Assembly (NCBI GenBank): GCA_902806575.1
Contig: CADCXD010000001.1
Location: 3,596,001 to 3,660,000, forward strand
Direction: 5' to 3'
DNA length: 64,000 bases
Source: Jackrogersella multiformis
Lineage: Eukaryota > Ascomycota > Sordariomycetes > Xylariales > Hypoxylaceae
Every line of letters starts with the position of its first letter. The stretch's first letter is position 1. Below are positions 10,211-22,200 of this stretch, piece by piece. Below the pieces are notes generated by a model. It saw only the letters and a program-made list of their open reading frames with translations, did not search any database and was not told where the DNA came from. The position numbers and the translations under genes are program-made.

Positions 10211-13200
10211 TTAAAACGAACTTCCTCTCCTCTTCAAACCAGCTTTATCTGGTTCAGTCTTGCTTCCAGGCCTCGCAACCCCTTTGCCCTTACCCTTAGA
10301 CTCTGTACTCTTCGGCGTGGCGGTTTCTGGGTTAATGTTTTGCTGTTGCCTTGTACTTCCAGGCATACCCCTTTCACTCTTCATCGTTTTCCCTAATTTG
10401 TTCTTGCTGCTAGATGGTATCTCACTACTTGTAGCAGTCTTCCAGCTGCCATCGTCACCCGAATTCTGTGCAGTTGGCGCCGTACTTCTCAAGACCCGCA
10501 TTTCTTTGACGACATCAGCAAACCCTTCCTCGAGGGTTTTCATCCGGGCTAAAACTAGTCGACTCATCCTATCAGCATCCTCACGATCTTGGTGGCCTCG
10601 GTTTAGTGCTTTCAGTTGGCCCGTTGCCATAGCCATTTGGGTCGCGAAAGACGATGGCACCGCTCCAAATTCATTATGTGCATCAAGCCCCATGTCGGAA
10701 TTGATATCCACATCAACAGAGGAGACTTGCCGATTTCTCGAATCCGCATTGTGAAGAACCGCGCGATTAGGCGCCGATCTCGCGGGTATCGGTCTTGGCC
10801 GGACCACGAGATTAAGCCCAGTTTGCGTCTTCCGCGGTGACCGTGTCCCGCTTGGTCCAGATGGGTCTACCGTTGTGGCTAGCCGGCTCGTTCGCGGTCT
10901 AGAACGAACCCCTGACGGTTCCTCGGAGATCGAAGATGGGCTCAGTCCGAGTCGAGAAGGTCCTTGTGGAGCGTAAAGAATGGTATTTGTAGAGAGTGTA
11001 CGACTATGCAGACCTTGGCGGAGAGGTTGATTGCCGGTCCTAGGCGAGGCGACAATTGGACTTTGATGGCGCGAGGAAGAACTGTGAGAGGACGTGACCG
11101 TCGATCTACGCCGCAATGCTGGAGGGGTTGTAAAATAATCTTCCTGTTCCCGTCTATCAGGCTTGCTACCACGGCGGCGTGCAACTGCCGTTTCGTCATC
11201 TTCGTCCTCATCGTTAGTTACGAATTCATCATCACCATCTGCTTCCGTTTGGTCCTTGTATCTTGCTTGTTGTTCAACAATTTGGCCATTCAGTTCCCTA
11301 ATGTTAGAGACGGGGATGGCGCCATTCGAGATAAGGTCTGCAGGATCACTTGCAGTCGATCGAACATCAGAGACGTGCCTGAACCTCTTAGGAAAATCAC
11401 GACTCATGCTCATCCGTCGCTGCGAGAGGCTTGGACGACTATCAATTGTAGGCCAATGTGATAAGCGTTCACCAATCTCATCAGTGTTGTCCATCCAATT
11501 TCGGATAGCTGTCTGTGTTTTCCTCCTTTCTTGTCTCCTTTGACTCCGTATTGTACTAGCATCGGGCGGCCGACGGAAGACTTCCTCTAGAGCACGATCC
11601 TTTTGGAACCCGGCAATCGATTCCTCGCGTGTTCGCAAATTTGGACTAAAAAGGGCTGTTCCCCTACTGCCAGGATCGGCGAATGATATCCCTCTAGTCA
11701 TATGGCGTCCTTGATTCTCAATCAAATCCGTGGGCTCGTATATTGACGTAGCGAGAAAGTATTTCTCGTACAAGAATATGCAGAATAGCAAAGGGAAATG
11801 AGTGAGCTTGATGACCGCACGGTTTAGAATTACAAACTGTCTTATGGGCATGACGTATCGCAATGGCATTAACATCCAGGCGAATATATTTCCAGGCGCA
11901 ATGTAGGAAAACAGTGCGTCGTTCTTAACCATCGAGATGGTATTAATCGCGAATAGAAACCTGGGCCGGTATTAGTAATTATAAAGGCTGGAAATGAAAT
12001 ACCGCTTACTGGTGCTCTTCATTTGCATTGGAGGCGATTGCCATGAACGAGTTTGTGAGAACGGTAATCAATATTGTTCTGTTATGTGTTAGAACAGTAT
12101 ATTTCTTGTGCTTGAGACAGACTTACACGACGAGAAAATGGCACATGATTAGGAAGATTACCAACAGCGTTCTGCCCAAGTAAGTAAATTCTGGCCAACT
12201 GAGAACTTTTGTTAGCCAATATTGTCATATAGGCAGTTGAGGATACGTTAAGCATACACGTCCCACGCGGCTGGCGTGAAGCCCATCAAAATCTGAAAGA
12301 TCTTATAAGCCACATCGGCAGCGTCGTTGTGATTCCTAGAAAGTGTGAAGAACACGAAGAAGCCAGAACAGCTAATCAGCACAAGGACGAACACAGCGGC
12401 GAGATCCACCGCCATCAGTCGAAAGGCAATCAGGAGCTGGGAAAAGTATCGATAGTGATCTAACACACTGAAAATACGTGGCAACAGGAGGATGGCGTTT
12501 GCCGCCAGGACATCATATGCCATCTCATTCCAATGAAAAGGGTCGACTAGGAAGACAGCGTAGACCCTCATACAATAGTATATGATGAGCAGTAACAGTA
12601 TACCGAGATCGAATATGTTCCAGAAGCTCATAATATATAGGGAGAAGCCCTGCTCATTGAAGCCGACCACCTCATCAAGCATGAAACCTGCGCTCCAAAA
12701 CCAGAAAATCAATTCTAGTTCGGTGATACGACTAGACCGCTGTATCAACACTGCGAGAAAGAGGCATATCAAGATAAGTAAGGAACATGTTGATAGGAAT
12801 TGTCTATACCGCGGAACACGGAGACGAGACAGCTTCAGCGGGGAAGCTTGGCGCGGGTCATATAGATTGACAGTTCGTCGAATGGGTATAGCATGCAGTG
12901 GCAATTGGGATAGATTTTCTTTAGGCTGGTGGCTAAGAAGCGGCGTTCGGGCGTTGGCAGGGCCGCTTCGACTATTTCCACCCAAGTTTGTAGGTATGGT
13001 TGGCATCCGATGAAGATTATCTTGGGATGAATAGAAGCTAATTGCACCATTCCAGATGGCCTCGAGCTGCTGGACCACCAGTGGGTGCGCTAGGAAGTGT
13101 TTGGCAGAAGCACGGATAGCTACCTCGAGCGTTGAAGATCGAGCTGCACTCGGGCGACCTTTGCCTTCAGGTGTCTTCGTATTAGGCATGCTCGGTGTCT

Positions 13201-13941
13201 CGGGAGCTCCCTGAAGTGGGTAAAAGTCATAGGACAAAGCGTCAATGAGCTCCCTCGTACTGTACTCCTTCAACAATTTCAAGGCCAGAAGCTCACAGAC
13301 CTTTGCTCGCGTGATACTGGTACCTGCGTTACCTGGATACAGTTGCCCCTCCTTCGCAAATTGCAAACAATTGGCCATGAGGGCATATAACGTCACGCGG
13401 CTGAAGTGCTGGGTCCTGATCTGTTGCTGCATTGGCTTGACCAGGAATTGGGAGACCTGAGGCGATCGAATTTGGTCCCAAGTAAGTGTGGTTTCGGTTC
13501 GGGTTTGGACGATTATCCTGATAGCATGGACAACATTATAAACGGGTATTGAATCTAGATCACCTATGAGTACAAATCCTAGATAATACGGGCTCATTGC
13601 AAAGCGATGGTAAACCACCCACCAAGATAGCCAGCGGAGAATAGAGGTATAAGAGAAGCCGAATTCCTGCGCGTATTTGTTTCTTGGAATGGCCAGTTCA
13701 CCCGAGGCCCAGATGGCCTATCTTCAGGGTCGAAGTCGTCCTCATCCTCGTCCTCGTCTTCGTCGCCCTCGGTAAAATCAGCAGTGGCGTGCCGCTGTCG
13801 TTGTTCGCCATAACCGCGACTCGCTTGACCAGGAGAAGGTGTGTTGGTGTTTGGATCGAAAAGACGCGCTGGATCGACGCGCCGAGCAGACTGTATTGGT
13901 CGCAACAACGAGGAAAGCATCTCCTTCGCGGGAGGAACCAT
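10211..13941 (-). CDS. yvc1: YVC1-like TRPY vacuolar calcium-release channel (five exons)
   Basis: Exons are 13941-13623, 13554-12258, 12198-12127, 12078-12010 and 11960-10211, giving about 1168 residues. The first acceptor could instead be at 13563, adding three residues. An in-frame stop just upstream fixes the ATG at 13941. The cytosolic N-terminus holds an acidic run (DEDEDEDDFD) and the family-like block TLTWDQIRSPQVSQFLVKP. Six or so hydrophobic segments follow (QFLSTCSLLILICLFLAVLI onward). The pore and last helix are encoded across the small exons (VFFTLS, GFTPAAWDV, then TILITVLTNSFMAIAS), and the helix end is followed by NEEHQFLFAINTISMVKND. The long C-terminal tail is low complexity with a second acidic patch (DEDEDDE) and a basic end. 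Yeast Yvc1 releases vacuolar Ca2+ and senses it through acidic C-terminal residues. The tail here is much longer than the yeast one. Assignment is by pattern. Confidence 0.8.
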
Positions 13942-14058
13942 CGTTATCTTCTATTCCCCCTACCTCCACGGCAGCGACTATGAAAGATATAAAGGCATTG
14001 AGGGGACCGCAAAAGGCCAGGTACAGGATATTTGCCGATATGCCTAGCTCGTTCTCTA

Positions 14059-14074
14059 GTGTGTGTGTGTGTGT
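14059..14074. repeat. (GT)8 microsatellite
   Basis: Eight perfect GT units lie about 120 bases upstream of the YVC1-like start codon, in its probable leader or promoter. Confidence 0.9.
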
Positions 14075-16302
14075 ATTGTGTGCGCGTGACGCTACACAGA
14101 ATGAGTTGACCGCGAAGCGCGGAAACACAGAATGAGGGACAAAGAAAAGCAGAGGAAGAATAAAACTGACGATAAGGACGTTGCAAAGATCTTTACTAGC
14201 CTTGCTAGCATTAACTGTTAGCATTGACATTTGACGAGGAAATCAGCTACCCGGTACCCAGGCTTCGATACAAAGATGGCAGGGATATGAGAAGTAGCTT
14301 AGGTGGAACTGTCCACTATTGTGCGCAGGAGGCGCATGTAGCTGGACTGCTAGTGCCCACCATCACGATCGCAAATGACATGCCCGATTCAACGTCTACC
14401 GAGTCAGGTGTGACTAGCAGTAGTTGCATAATCGATGTCCAAGTGGCATACCTAGGTAGCCCGATAAATAATCCGCATTGTACAGAGGCACCTCATTACC
14501 TACCTAGGTGGGTTAGGTATAGCCTGTAACATGCAGAGCTGTTGCGGTGGCGGAAAATTCGAAAAGAGTAGGTTACTTTATTATCAAGAACGAGAAGGAA
14601 TTTTATCAATTGATGAGAAGAGATGAGAATTCAATGCGAACAATGATAACATTAAACAAGTGATACACAAGGCGCCACAAAATTAGAACTAACATTATTA
14701 AACTAAACCTATTTCCCTACATGCATATGCTCATACCCTCCCAACTTCTCTCCTTAGCCTTTTGCTTGCAGGAAGCTGCAGCATGCAGGTTGCATCATGG
14801 GATGATATAAGATCCATGGATGTACGTACCTACCTAGGTAGTTTGAATGTACTGGTAATCCTTGAACCTCGCTTAGATAATTGCCGCTTTGAGCATTTTA
14901 CACCACTATAATCGACCACAATTGGTCACTTGATGCAGTCATCGTCGAAGGTTGCCCCCTAGAATACCTACTGCACCATCGAACTTACATGGCGCGTCTT
15001 TCCTCACACCGCTCACCTTCCGCTCCAATTATCTTGATCTGGCATATTGCCTAACGTTAATATAAGCTCATTTTTTTTCAGTTTTCGTTACCTGCTAAGG
15101 CCATCTTGCCTACTGCGACTCTCACGCATGATCCATCAGTACAGATGCATTCATGTATATTTATGTGCTACCTAAGTATGTAAGAAACAATCGAAAAGGC
15201 ATTCTTCGTGCAACTTCTCTCACCATCGATAAGGCCCGCTCATTGGCTCAACTGCCTACCCCTAAATGATATGAGCCTCTACCACCCTAGTATGTATGTA
15301 GGTGAGGAGCTACTTCACCATGTTGATCGACGACGCTATAACCATTGCCTAGGTACTATCACGGCGTTAGCTTACGTACCTAGGTAGTGTATCATCCAAA
15401 TATGGCTAGGGATATATTTCTCTGTTTAAAGATTGTGCTACTCGGATTGTGGTTGGTCTGAGACTTCCTAGAACTGGTTATACAATAACGGCGTCCTTGT
15501 TTATCGTCGAAGTCCATTGAAACTGTAAGCTTTTGCTCCAACTAAGCATTCTCGTTGGTCGGAAGGAGGTGTGCACATGTTATATCGAATCTCTTTATGT
15601 AAATAAAAGTACCTACATAGTAGATATGTTAAAAGGATGAGTATTTTTTTTTTCCTTTCCCTCCGTCGAGAATAAGTACCTACTCACCGCTTCTTTAAAC
15701 GCCTTCGAGTCTAAGCTATTTGATTGGCACGATTTTAAGGTTGCACCCATCTGGCTTAAAATAGCTGATAATGGCGCATCTCATGACGAACACTTATGGG
15801 TATTATCTTAGATTTAAATCTAGCGTACCTAGGTACTTACATACTTAAAAAGTAAATTTTACCCCACGTTTTATTTTAAGCATCAATGCCCCGGAAATAT
15901 AATAAGGCGCCCCTCGAAGTATTAAGATAACTCGAATTTGCCCGAGTTTATCGAGGGATATCATGTCGGACATGGTAATCTTTCTCTGGTATGCCAGATT
16001 AAGAAATAGGAAATACCTTACAAAACGTTATCGACGCGATTTGTTTCGTCAGATCTTCTTGATAAATGGGTCATGCAAGGTACCTAAATAGGTCCATCAT
16101 ATTTAAGGTTTAAATGTGATCCGTGCGAGAGAACGGCTTTTTAAGGATTTAAAAATTTTAATACTCGCATATATTATGTTAATAAGATTAAGGTGATTAT
16201 GTAATTAAATTAAATATTATAAAGAAAATCCGTAATTTAATTTTAAAGTTTTTTTTTATTTACGTTAATTTTTTAATTTAATTAATATAAAACGAGTGTA
16301 AA

Positions 16303-16500
16303 TAATTATAAATTAAAATAATTATAAATTAAAATAATTATAAATTAAAATAATTATAAATTAAAATAATTATAAATTAAAATAATTATAAATTAAAATA
16401 ATTATAAATTAAAATAATTATAAATCAAAATGTTTAGTTATAAATTAAAGTAGTTATAGATCGGAGTAGTTGTAAATTAGAGTACCTAGTTATAGATTAG
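16303..16500. repeat. AT-rich 16-base minisatellite with a decaying end
   Basis: The unit TAATTATAAATTAAAA occurs seven times without change from 16303. An eighth copy (16415-16430) has one T to C change. Three or four further copies to about 16500 are increasingly altered, mostly by G for A and C for T (cores TAGTTATAAATTAAAG, TAGTTATAGATCGGAG, TAGTTGTAAATTAGAG). There are no spacers, so it is not a CRISPR array. Confidence 0.92.
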
Positions 16501-16908
16501 GTGTAATAACGAGGGTGATAATGAGACGGGTGTAAGGATAGAGCGGGTATAAAGGGAGGACTTCCAATCCTGTCTTAATTAAACGCCCTTATGCCAGCAC
16601 ATAACGAGGTGGACGACCCGTGGTTTATAAGATGGACGAGGTGAACGGGTGTGATAAATGCTAAAAGGGGATCACATTATAAAGCCGAGTACCTATTCGA
16701 ACGTGAAGCCTTTCGATATTAAATTTCAATACGGGTAAACTCGGGCTGTTAGCTTTTGCTTTTTAAAATAATAATAATAATAGGTAACTGTACCTGTATT
16801 TAATCGTCGCGCACAGCTCGCTATTTTTCAAGGGTGAATTCCCGTATATTGCCCTCCCGTAATGCGCAGCTGCCTACTGGACCGGCCTCTCTCTATATTA
16901 TCTTCATT

Positions 16909-18447
16909 ATGGCATACAACACTTATCAACGGTGCTCTGGTGATGTCTCTGGACATTGGACCTCGAACTCACTTATACCAACTCGAGAGACGATCGAGCC
17001 TCCTTCGAGAATTGACAACGAAGTCAACATTCAACATAACATGGAGCATGAAACACCCTCCCAGAACGAACAGCCGAAGAAACGCAAGCTCAGCTCGACC
17101 CCTAAAAAAGCTTCATCATTGTAATTGTTGTTGTTTTAGTCAGATTCCGAGGATACTCAGTGTGAGTTTCTTCCTTATTTTCTTACATTCGGGGTGATTT
17201 TGCCACGTATGTCCCACCCCTAACAAAATGATCCTACAGGCACGATCTTATCCATTGCTTCCTTTACCTCAATGTTCGGCCGATATCATTGACAGCGCCA
17301 AGCCCAGCAAGTCTCCTCCGTTTCGTTCCTTAGATGAGTGAAGGTCAAACTAGGCACACCAGCTCAAAGCATAAACCCCCAGAAAATTGGGATAAATTCA
17401 ATAGCGAGGAGAAATATGCTGAAGATTCGGACGATATGGCCAGTACAAAATCTTCGACGACCTCTCAAATAAAATACTACTCTACTGAATACTTCCAGGT
17501 TTTATTGTGGAACAGGATCTACCTTCAAGATAAATCAGACAAAAATATGAAGCCCCCCTGATGGCTGGTCAAGCTGCACGCGGAGATGCATAACCGGCCA
17601 AAATATCCCGAAGGGCGCAATCATTTGGACCTTCAGAGGAATGACTTTATGGTGGAAATGTATAAGGCTAGTCACACCGAAGAAGGAACGTTCGAATCCA
17701 TAGTCTCGGATTCCCTTCCTTTGACCACCCGGAAATACTGGCTCTTCATCTTCTGGGAGGGCTATGATCTCGTCTAGTGTGAGATTGTTGAAAGATCTTC
17801 CTTCGTATCTCGAGGATTTTTCGTGCTCTGTTAGGGTTGGGAGGAGGAATAGGGGTTTTACATGCGGCAACCATCTCTCAGCGTTCCCGTGTGCAGGCCT
17901 TAAGTCCACAACGCCGAATGTAACCAATGGGCTGCATTATTCTTGGGTTTCTAGCGTATTGTAATCAAACGAAGAACTGAATGAACTAGACGCACCGTCG
18001 CTGGTGAAACAATACCAGATAACCACTGAGGGACCGGTTTTTCCTTACCTTTTTGTGGTATACAAAATAGGAGAAGGATAAAGAATGATGACAGCCACCA
18101 ATCAACTTCTCACGGCATGCGCGGTAGCTCTATCCGCGACCAAAAAGCTGATCAGAACTAACATCGTCGTCTTCGCGCTTGTGATCGTTGGGGAAAATGC
18201 AGAGCTTTCTATGATGTGGATGGATGGAATGGTGGATAAGACCAGGTTTATCTTAAGTGAATCGGAGGGGTTCCGATTGAGCAACAAGAAGCGGTTCGGC
18301 TCTTTGCAAGACACCTTGATGAATATTCATCGATGGGCCGCCACCGTCCGCAAAGCTGCTATAGCAGAAGAGATAGCAGAAGAGCTAGTTTCGCTCGAGA
18401 ATGGGACGCCTGGAAGGCCTATCGGTTTCGAACAAGCACCACACTGA
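16909..18447 (+). pseudogene. Decayed fungal gene, resembles DUF7924-type proteins
   Basis: Several open stretches read as one damaged protein. The first is an N-terminal piece from ATG 16909 with a nuclear-signal-like PKKRKLSS. Next is a stretch in frame from about 17334 with YFQVLLWNRIYLQ, interrupted by TGA at 17559 and continuing as WLVKLHAEMHNRPKYP to 17777. A third stretch in another frame (17764-18447) contains GPVFPYLFVVYKIGEG and then ATNQLLTACAVALSATKK. It is broken by TAA at 17962 and TAA at 18079. The last part (ALVIVGENAELSMMW to the TGA at 18445) matches my memory of the C-terminal half of large fungal families with a restriction-endonuclease-like FLVVExK strand. Here the acidic residue of that motif is missing. 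Alternative introns could remove one stop but hardly all. The family name is uncertain. Confidence 0.6.
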
Positions 18448-19262
18448 CCTGAGGCATCCCTCACGCCGGCCACCTCGACGTTGCAACGCACCACTGACGA
18501 CGAAAATATAGATGAAGATACGAATAAAGAGCGATAATGATAACTTAAAGTACCTAGGTAGGTACATTAACTGCCATTGAAATTAAGGGAAAGTGTAAAC
18601 AAGTTTAACGTTGAAGAAACGTTTATAAATTACCTACCTAGGTACCTAAGGTATTAACTTAATTATATACCTAGGTACCTACTTAGGCAGGCATATATGT
18701 ACCTAGGTAGGTACCTTTATAGATCTAATATGTGGATGTAGCTAACCACAAATGGAAAGGAGGGGCTTTCGAATTTACGGATCTGATTTTAGTTCGCCAA
18801 TGCTTAATTCTAGATACTCGCCGTTAATTGGCTTTCGTAAGGGGCCTCTTACGTCGTACTGCATTGCAATTGGTAACCCCGCAGCCATTTAGAGCGGGAG
18901 CTTGTACGTAGTGTAGTACGAAAAAAGAAGGGACGAAATGGTAGAAGGAAAAAATTCAAAATTCCAAAAATTTGATTAGCACATAAAATTTTATGGGTTA
19001 GAGCTAAATTAATTTTCTTTCAGCTTCATAGTTAAAAATTTTGTAAGAGACAATTATTGTGCAATTGTCAATTGCCTTCTACGACGATATGAGATTCTGA
19101 TCAGACTTTTTCTCTTGCGGCCTTAGAAAGCTTTGCTCGTGGACTTCCCAGTTGCTGCCTCTAATCGACCCCTCCTCTCGCTGTATTTCAACCCATTTCA
19201 ACCCTCCAATTAAGACCAAGCTTACACGCCTCCTACGAAGCTGGTAGCCAGCACGAGTCGAC
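18448..19262. other. Upstream region of URA2
   Basis: A cluster of palindromic TACCTAGGTA words lies at about 18550-18715. An AT-rich part (18960-19060) and a pyrimidine-rich leader follow before the URA2 ATG. The core promoter cannot be placed with confidence. Confidence 0.5.
18549..18716. repeat. Cluster of TACCTAGGTA palindromes
   Basis: Four palindromic copies or near copies (about 18552, 18633, 18667 and 18699) lie within 170 bases, interleaved with TAGGTAGGTACC words. The same word recurs across the intergenic DNA of the window. Confidence 0.85.
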
Positions 19263-22200
19263 ATGGCTGACCCTATTCACTATCAGCCTGCTTCTGCGCG
19301 ACTAGTCGACTCTGAAGATGAAGGCCTCATGTGCCTTGATCTTGAGGATCATTCCTCCTACCAAGGCTATAGTTTTGGTGCTAAGAAGAGCATCGCTGGA
19401 GAGCTAGTCTTCCAGACAGGTATGGTTGGTTACCCAGAATCGGTAACAGACCCATCGTATCGTGGACAGATTCTCGTAATCACATTCCCACTCGTGGGGA
19501 ACTACGGTGTACCTTCTAGGGAGACAATGGACGAATTACTTCGTGACCGTCCCGCATATTTCGAGTCCTCCCAGATCCACATCGCCGGTCTCGTCGTATC
19601 TTCCTACGCCGGCGAAGAGTTCTCACACTACCTCGCGACGTCCTCCTTGGGAGTATGGTTAAAAGAACAGGGTATTCCTGCCATGTATGGCGTCGATACG
19701 AGGGCATTGACCGAACGTATTCGACAAGAAGGTAGTATGCTGGGCCGATTGCTGTTACAGAAGCAAGATTTGACAAATGGAATAACCAACGGTGTCAATG
19801 GTTCTATAAGCCATCGAATTAAGAAGGATTGGAAGCAGCACTTCGATTCTATCGATTGGGTCAACCCCAATACAAAGAACCTTGTGGCCGAGGGTGAGTG
19901 CTCCTATAAACAAAGTACCGGTCTTGGTATGCTTATAGGTTTTTAGTCTCTATCAAAAACCCTCAGCTCTACAAGCCGGCCCCATCTTCGACACTGAGAC
20001 ACCCTTCGGGACGTCCTCTTCGTGTACTCTGCCTAGACGTTGGTATGAAAAACAACCAACTTAGATGCTTTCTGAACAGGGGCATCGAAGTGCTTGTATG
20101 CCCATGGAACTATGACTTTACCAATGGTGCCGGAGACGAATATGACGGACTCTTCATCTCAAACGGTCCCGGTGATCCATCCGTCTTACACGAACCCGTA
20201 GAACAGATTTCTAAGGCGATGAAGGCTAATCGAACGCCCATTTTTGGCATTTGTCTCGGTCACCAACTACTCGCCCAAGCGGCCGGCGCTAAGACAGCTA
20301 AAATGAAGTTCGGTAACCGAGGACACAATATTCCCTGCACGAGCATGGTTACCGGAAAGTGTCATATCACTTCACAGAACCACGGCTTCGCAGTCGACGC
20401 CGGGTCTCTTCCAGAAGAGTGGGAAGAGTTGTTTGTGAACGCCAATGATGGCAGCAATGAAGGTATTGTGCATGTCAGCAAGCCGTACTTCAGCGTACAG
20501 TTCCACCCCGAAAGCACACCCGGTCCTCGCGATACCGAGTTCCTTTTCGACGTTTTTATCAATACCATCGTCAACTGTGCCAACAATCCCGAACTTCTAG
20601 ATTCCCGGGTCAAGTTCCCTGGGGGTACCGCTGAAGAAAATGAGAGATTGCATCCGCGTGTCAGCGCCAAAAAGATTCTCGTTCTTGGAAGTGGAGGACT
20701 CAGCATTGGACAGGCAGGTGAATTCGACTACTCGGGAAGCCAGGCTATCAAGGCTTTGAAGGAAGAAGGCCTTTACACAGTTCTCATCAACCCTAACATC
20801 GCAACTATCCAAACCTCAAAGGGTCTTGCTGATAAAGTCTATTTCCTTCCCGTCACTGCCGAGTTTGTTCGTAAAGTTATCGTTTATGAACGACCGGACG
20901 CGATATATGTTACATTTGGTGGCCAGACCGCTCTTCAGGTTGGCATTCAACTCAAAGATGAGTTTGAAGAGCTCGGTGTCAAGGTTCTAGGCACTCCCAT
21001 TGATACGATCATTACAACAGAAGATCGAGAGCTGTTTGCTCGCAGCATGGAGTCTATCGGTGAGAAGTGCGCTAAATCTGCTTCTGCAAGCAGCGTGGAC
21101 GAGGCGATGCGTGCCGTGCAGGACATTGGCTTTCCTGTTATCGTCAGAGCTGCTTATGCTTTGGGTGGGCTAGGCAGTGGTTTTGCCAATAATGAAGCCG
21201 AACTATTAGACCTGTGTAACAAGGCCCTAGCAGCAAGCCCACAGGTTTTGATCGAACGAAGTATGAAAGGTTGGAAGGAGATCGAATACGAAGTTGTACG
21301 GGATGCTCAAGATAATTGCATCACTGTCTGCAACATGGAAAACTTTGATCCACTCGGTATTCATACGGGCGACTCTATCGTCGTGGCGCCGTCGCAAACG
21401 CTATCGGATGATGATTATAATATGCTGCGAACGACGGCGGTCAACGTTATCCGCCATCTAGGTGTAGTTGGAGAGTGTAACATCCAGTATGCCTTGAATC
21501 CGTTTTCCAAGGAGTACTGCATCATCGAAGTCAATGCAAGGCTTTCGAGATCATCCGCGCTCGCATCCAAAGCAACCGGCTATCCCCTTGCCTTCATTGC
21601 CGCCAAATTAGGACTTGGTATTCCATTGAAGGAAATCAAGAATACGGTCACAAAGGTAACCTGTGCCTGTTTCGAGCCATCTCTAGATTATGTTGTGGTC
21701 AAGATGCCCCGATGGGACTTGAAGAAGTTCACAAGGGTGTCTACGCAACTTGGTTCATCAATGAAGAGCGTTGGCGAGGTGATGAGCATTGGAAGAACCT
21801 TCGAGGAAGCCATACAAAAGGCAATCCGAGCCATCGACTTCCACAACCTTGGCTTTGGCGAGACTAAAGCCCTCATGTCAATTGATGACGAGTTACAAAC
21901 GCCATCCGATCAGCGTCTCTTTGCCATTGCAAATGCTATGCACGCTGGATATTCGGTAGAAAGAATCTGGGAACTCACTAAGATTGATAAATGGTTCCTG
22001 CACAAGCTGATGGGCCTGAGCCAATTTAGCAAGGAGATGGTCACGTATAATACCAGCCAAATCTCGGAGCGTACCGATATCCTTCTTCAGGGAAAGCGAC
22101 TTGGATTTAGTGATCGTCAACTAGCGAAGTTCTGGGACTCCAACGAGCTAGCAGTGAGACGAATGAGGTTGGAAGCCGGCATCACCCCATATGTCAAGCA

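Larger units (their letters stand above)
13942..16908. other. Long gene-free region upstream of the YVC1-like gene
   Basis: The first part is the likely promoter and leader of the channel gene and includes a (GT)8 tract. From about 14400 to 16000 the DNA is unstructured apart from CCTAGG/TAGGTA words (14450, 14499, 14829, 15376, 15827). From about 16140 it becomes strongly AT-rich and holds a 16-base minisatellite. Open frames here are short and of odd composition. Confidence 0.55.

Noticed and set aside
13778..14230. Minus-strand frame overlapping the start of the YVC1-like gene
   Set aside because: It is in another phase, includes the GT repeat as a Thr-His string and conflicts with the clear exon 1 of the channel.
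16303..16500. CRISPR-like array
   Set aside because: The units are directly adjacent without spacers, AT-only and in a eukaryotic genome. It is a minisatellite.
17535..17927. Minus-strand frame of 130 codons
   Set aside because: It overlaps the decayed plus-strand gene, whose two frames match a family pattern. This frame has no recognisable motif.
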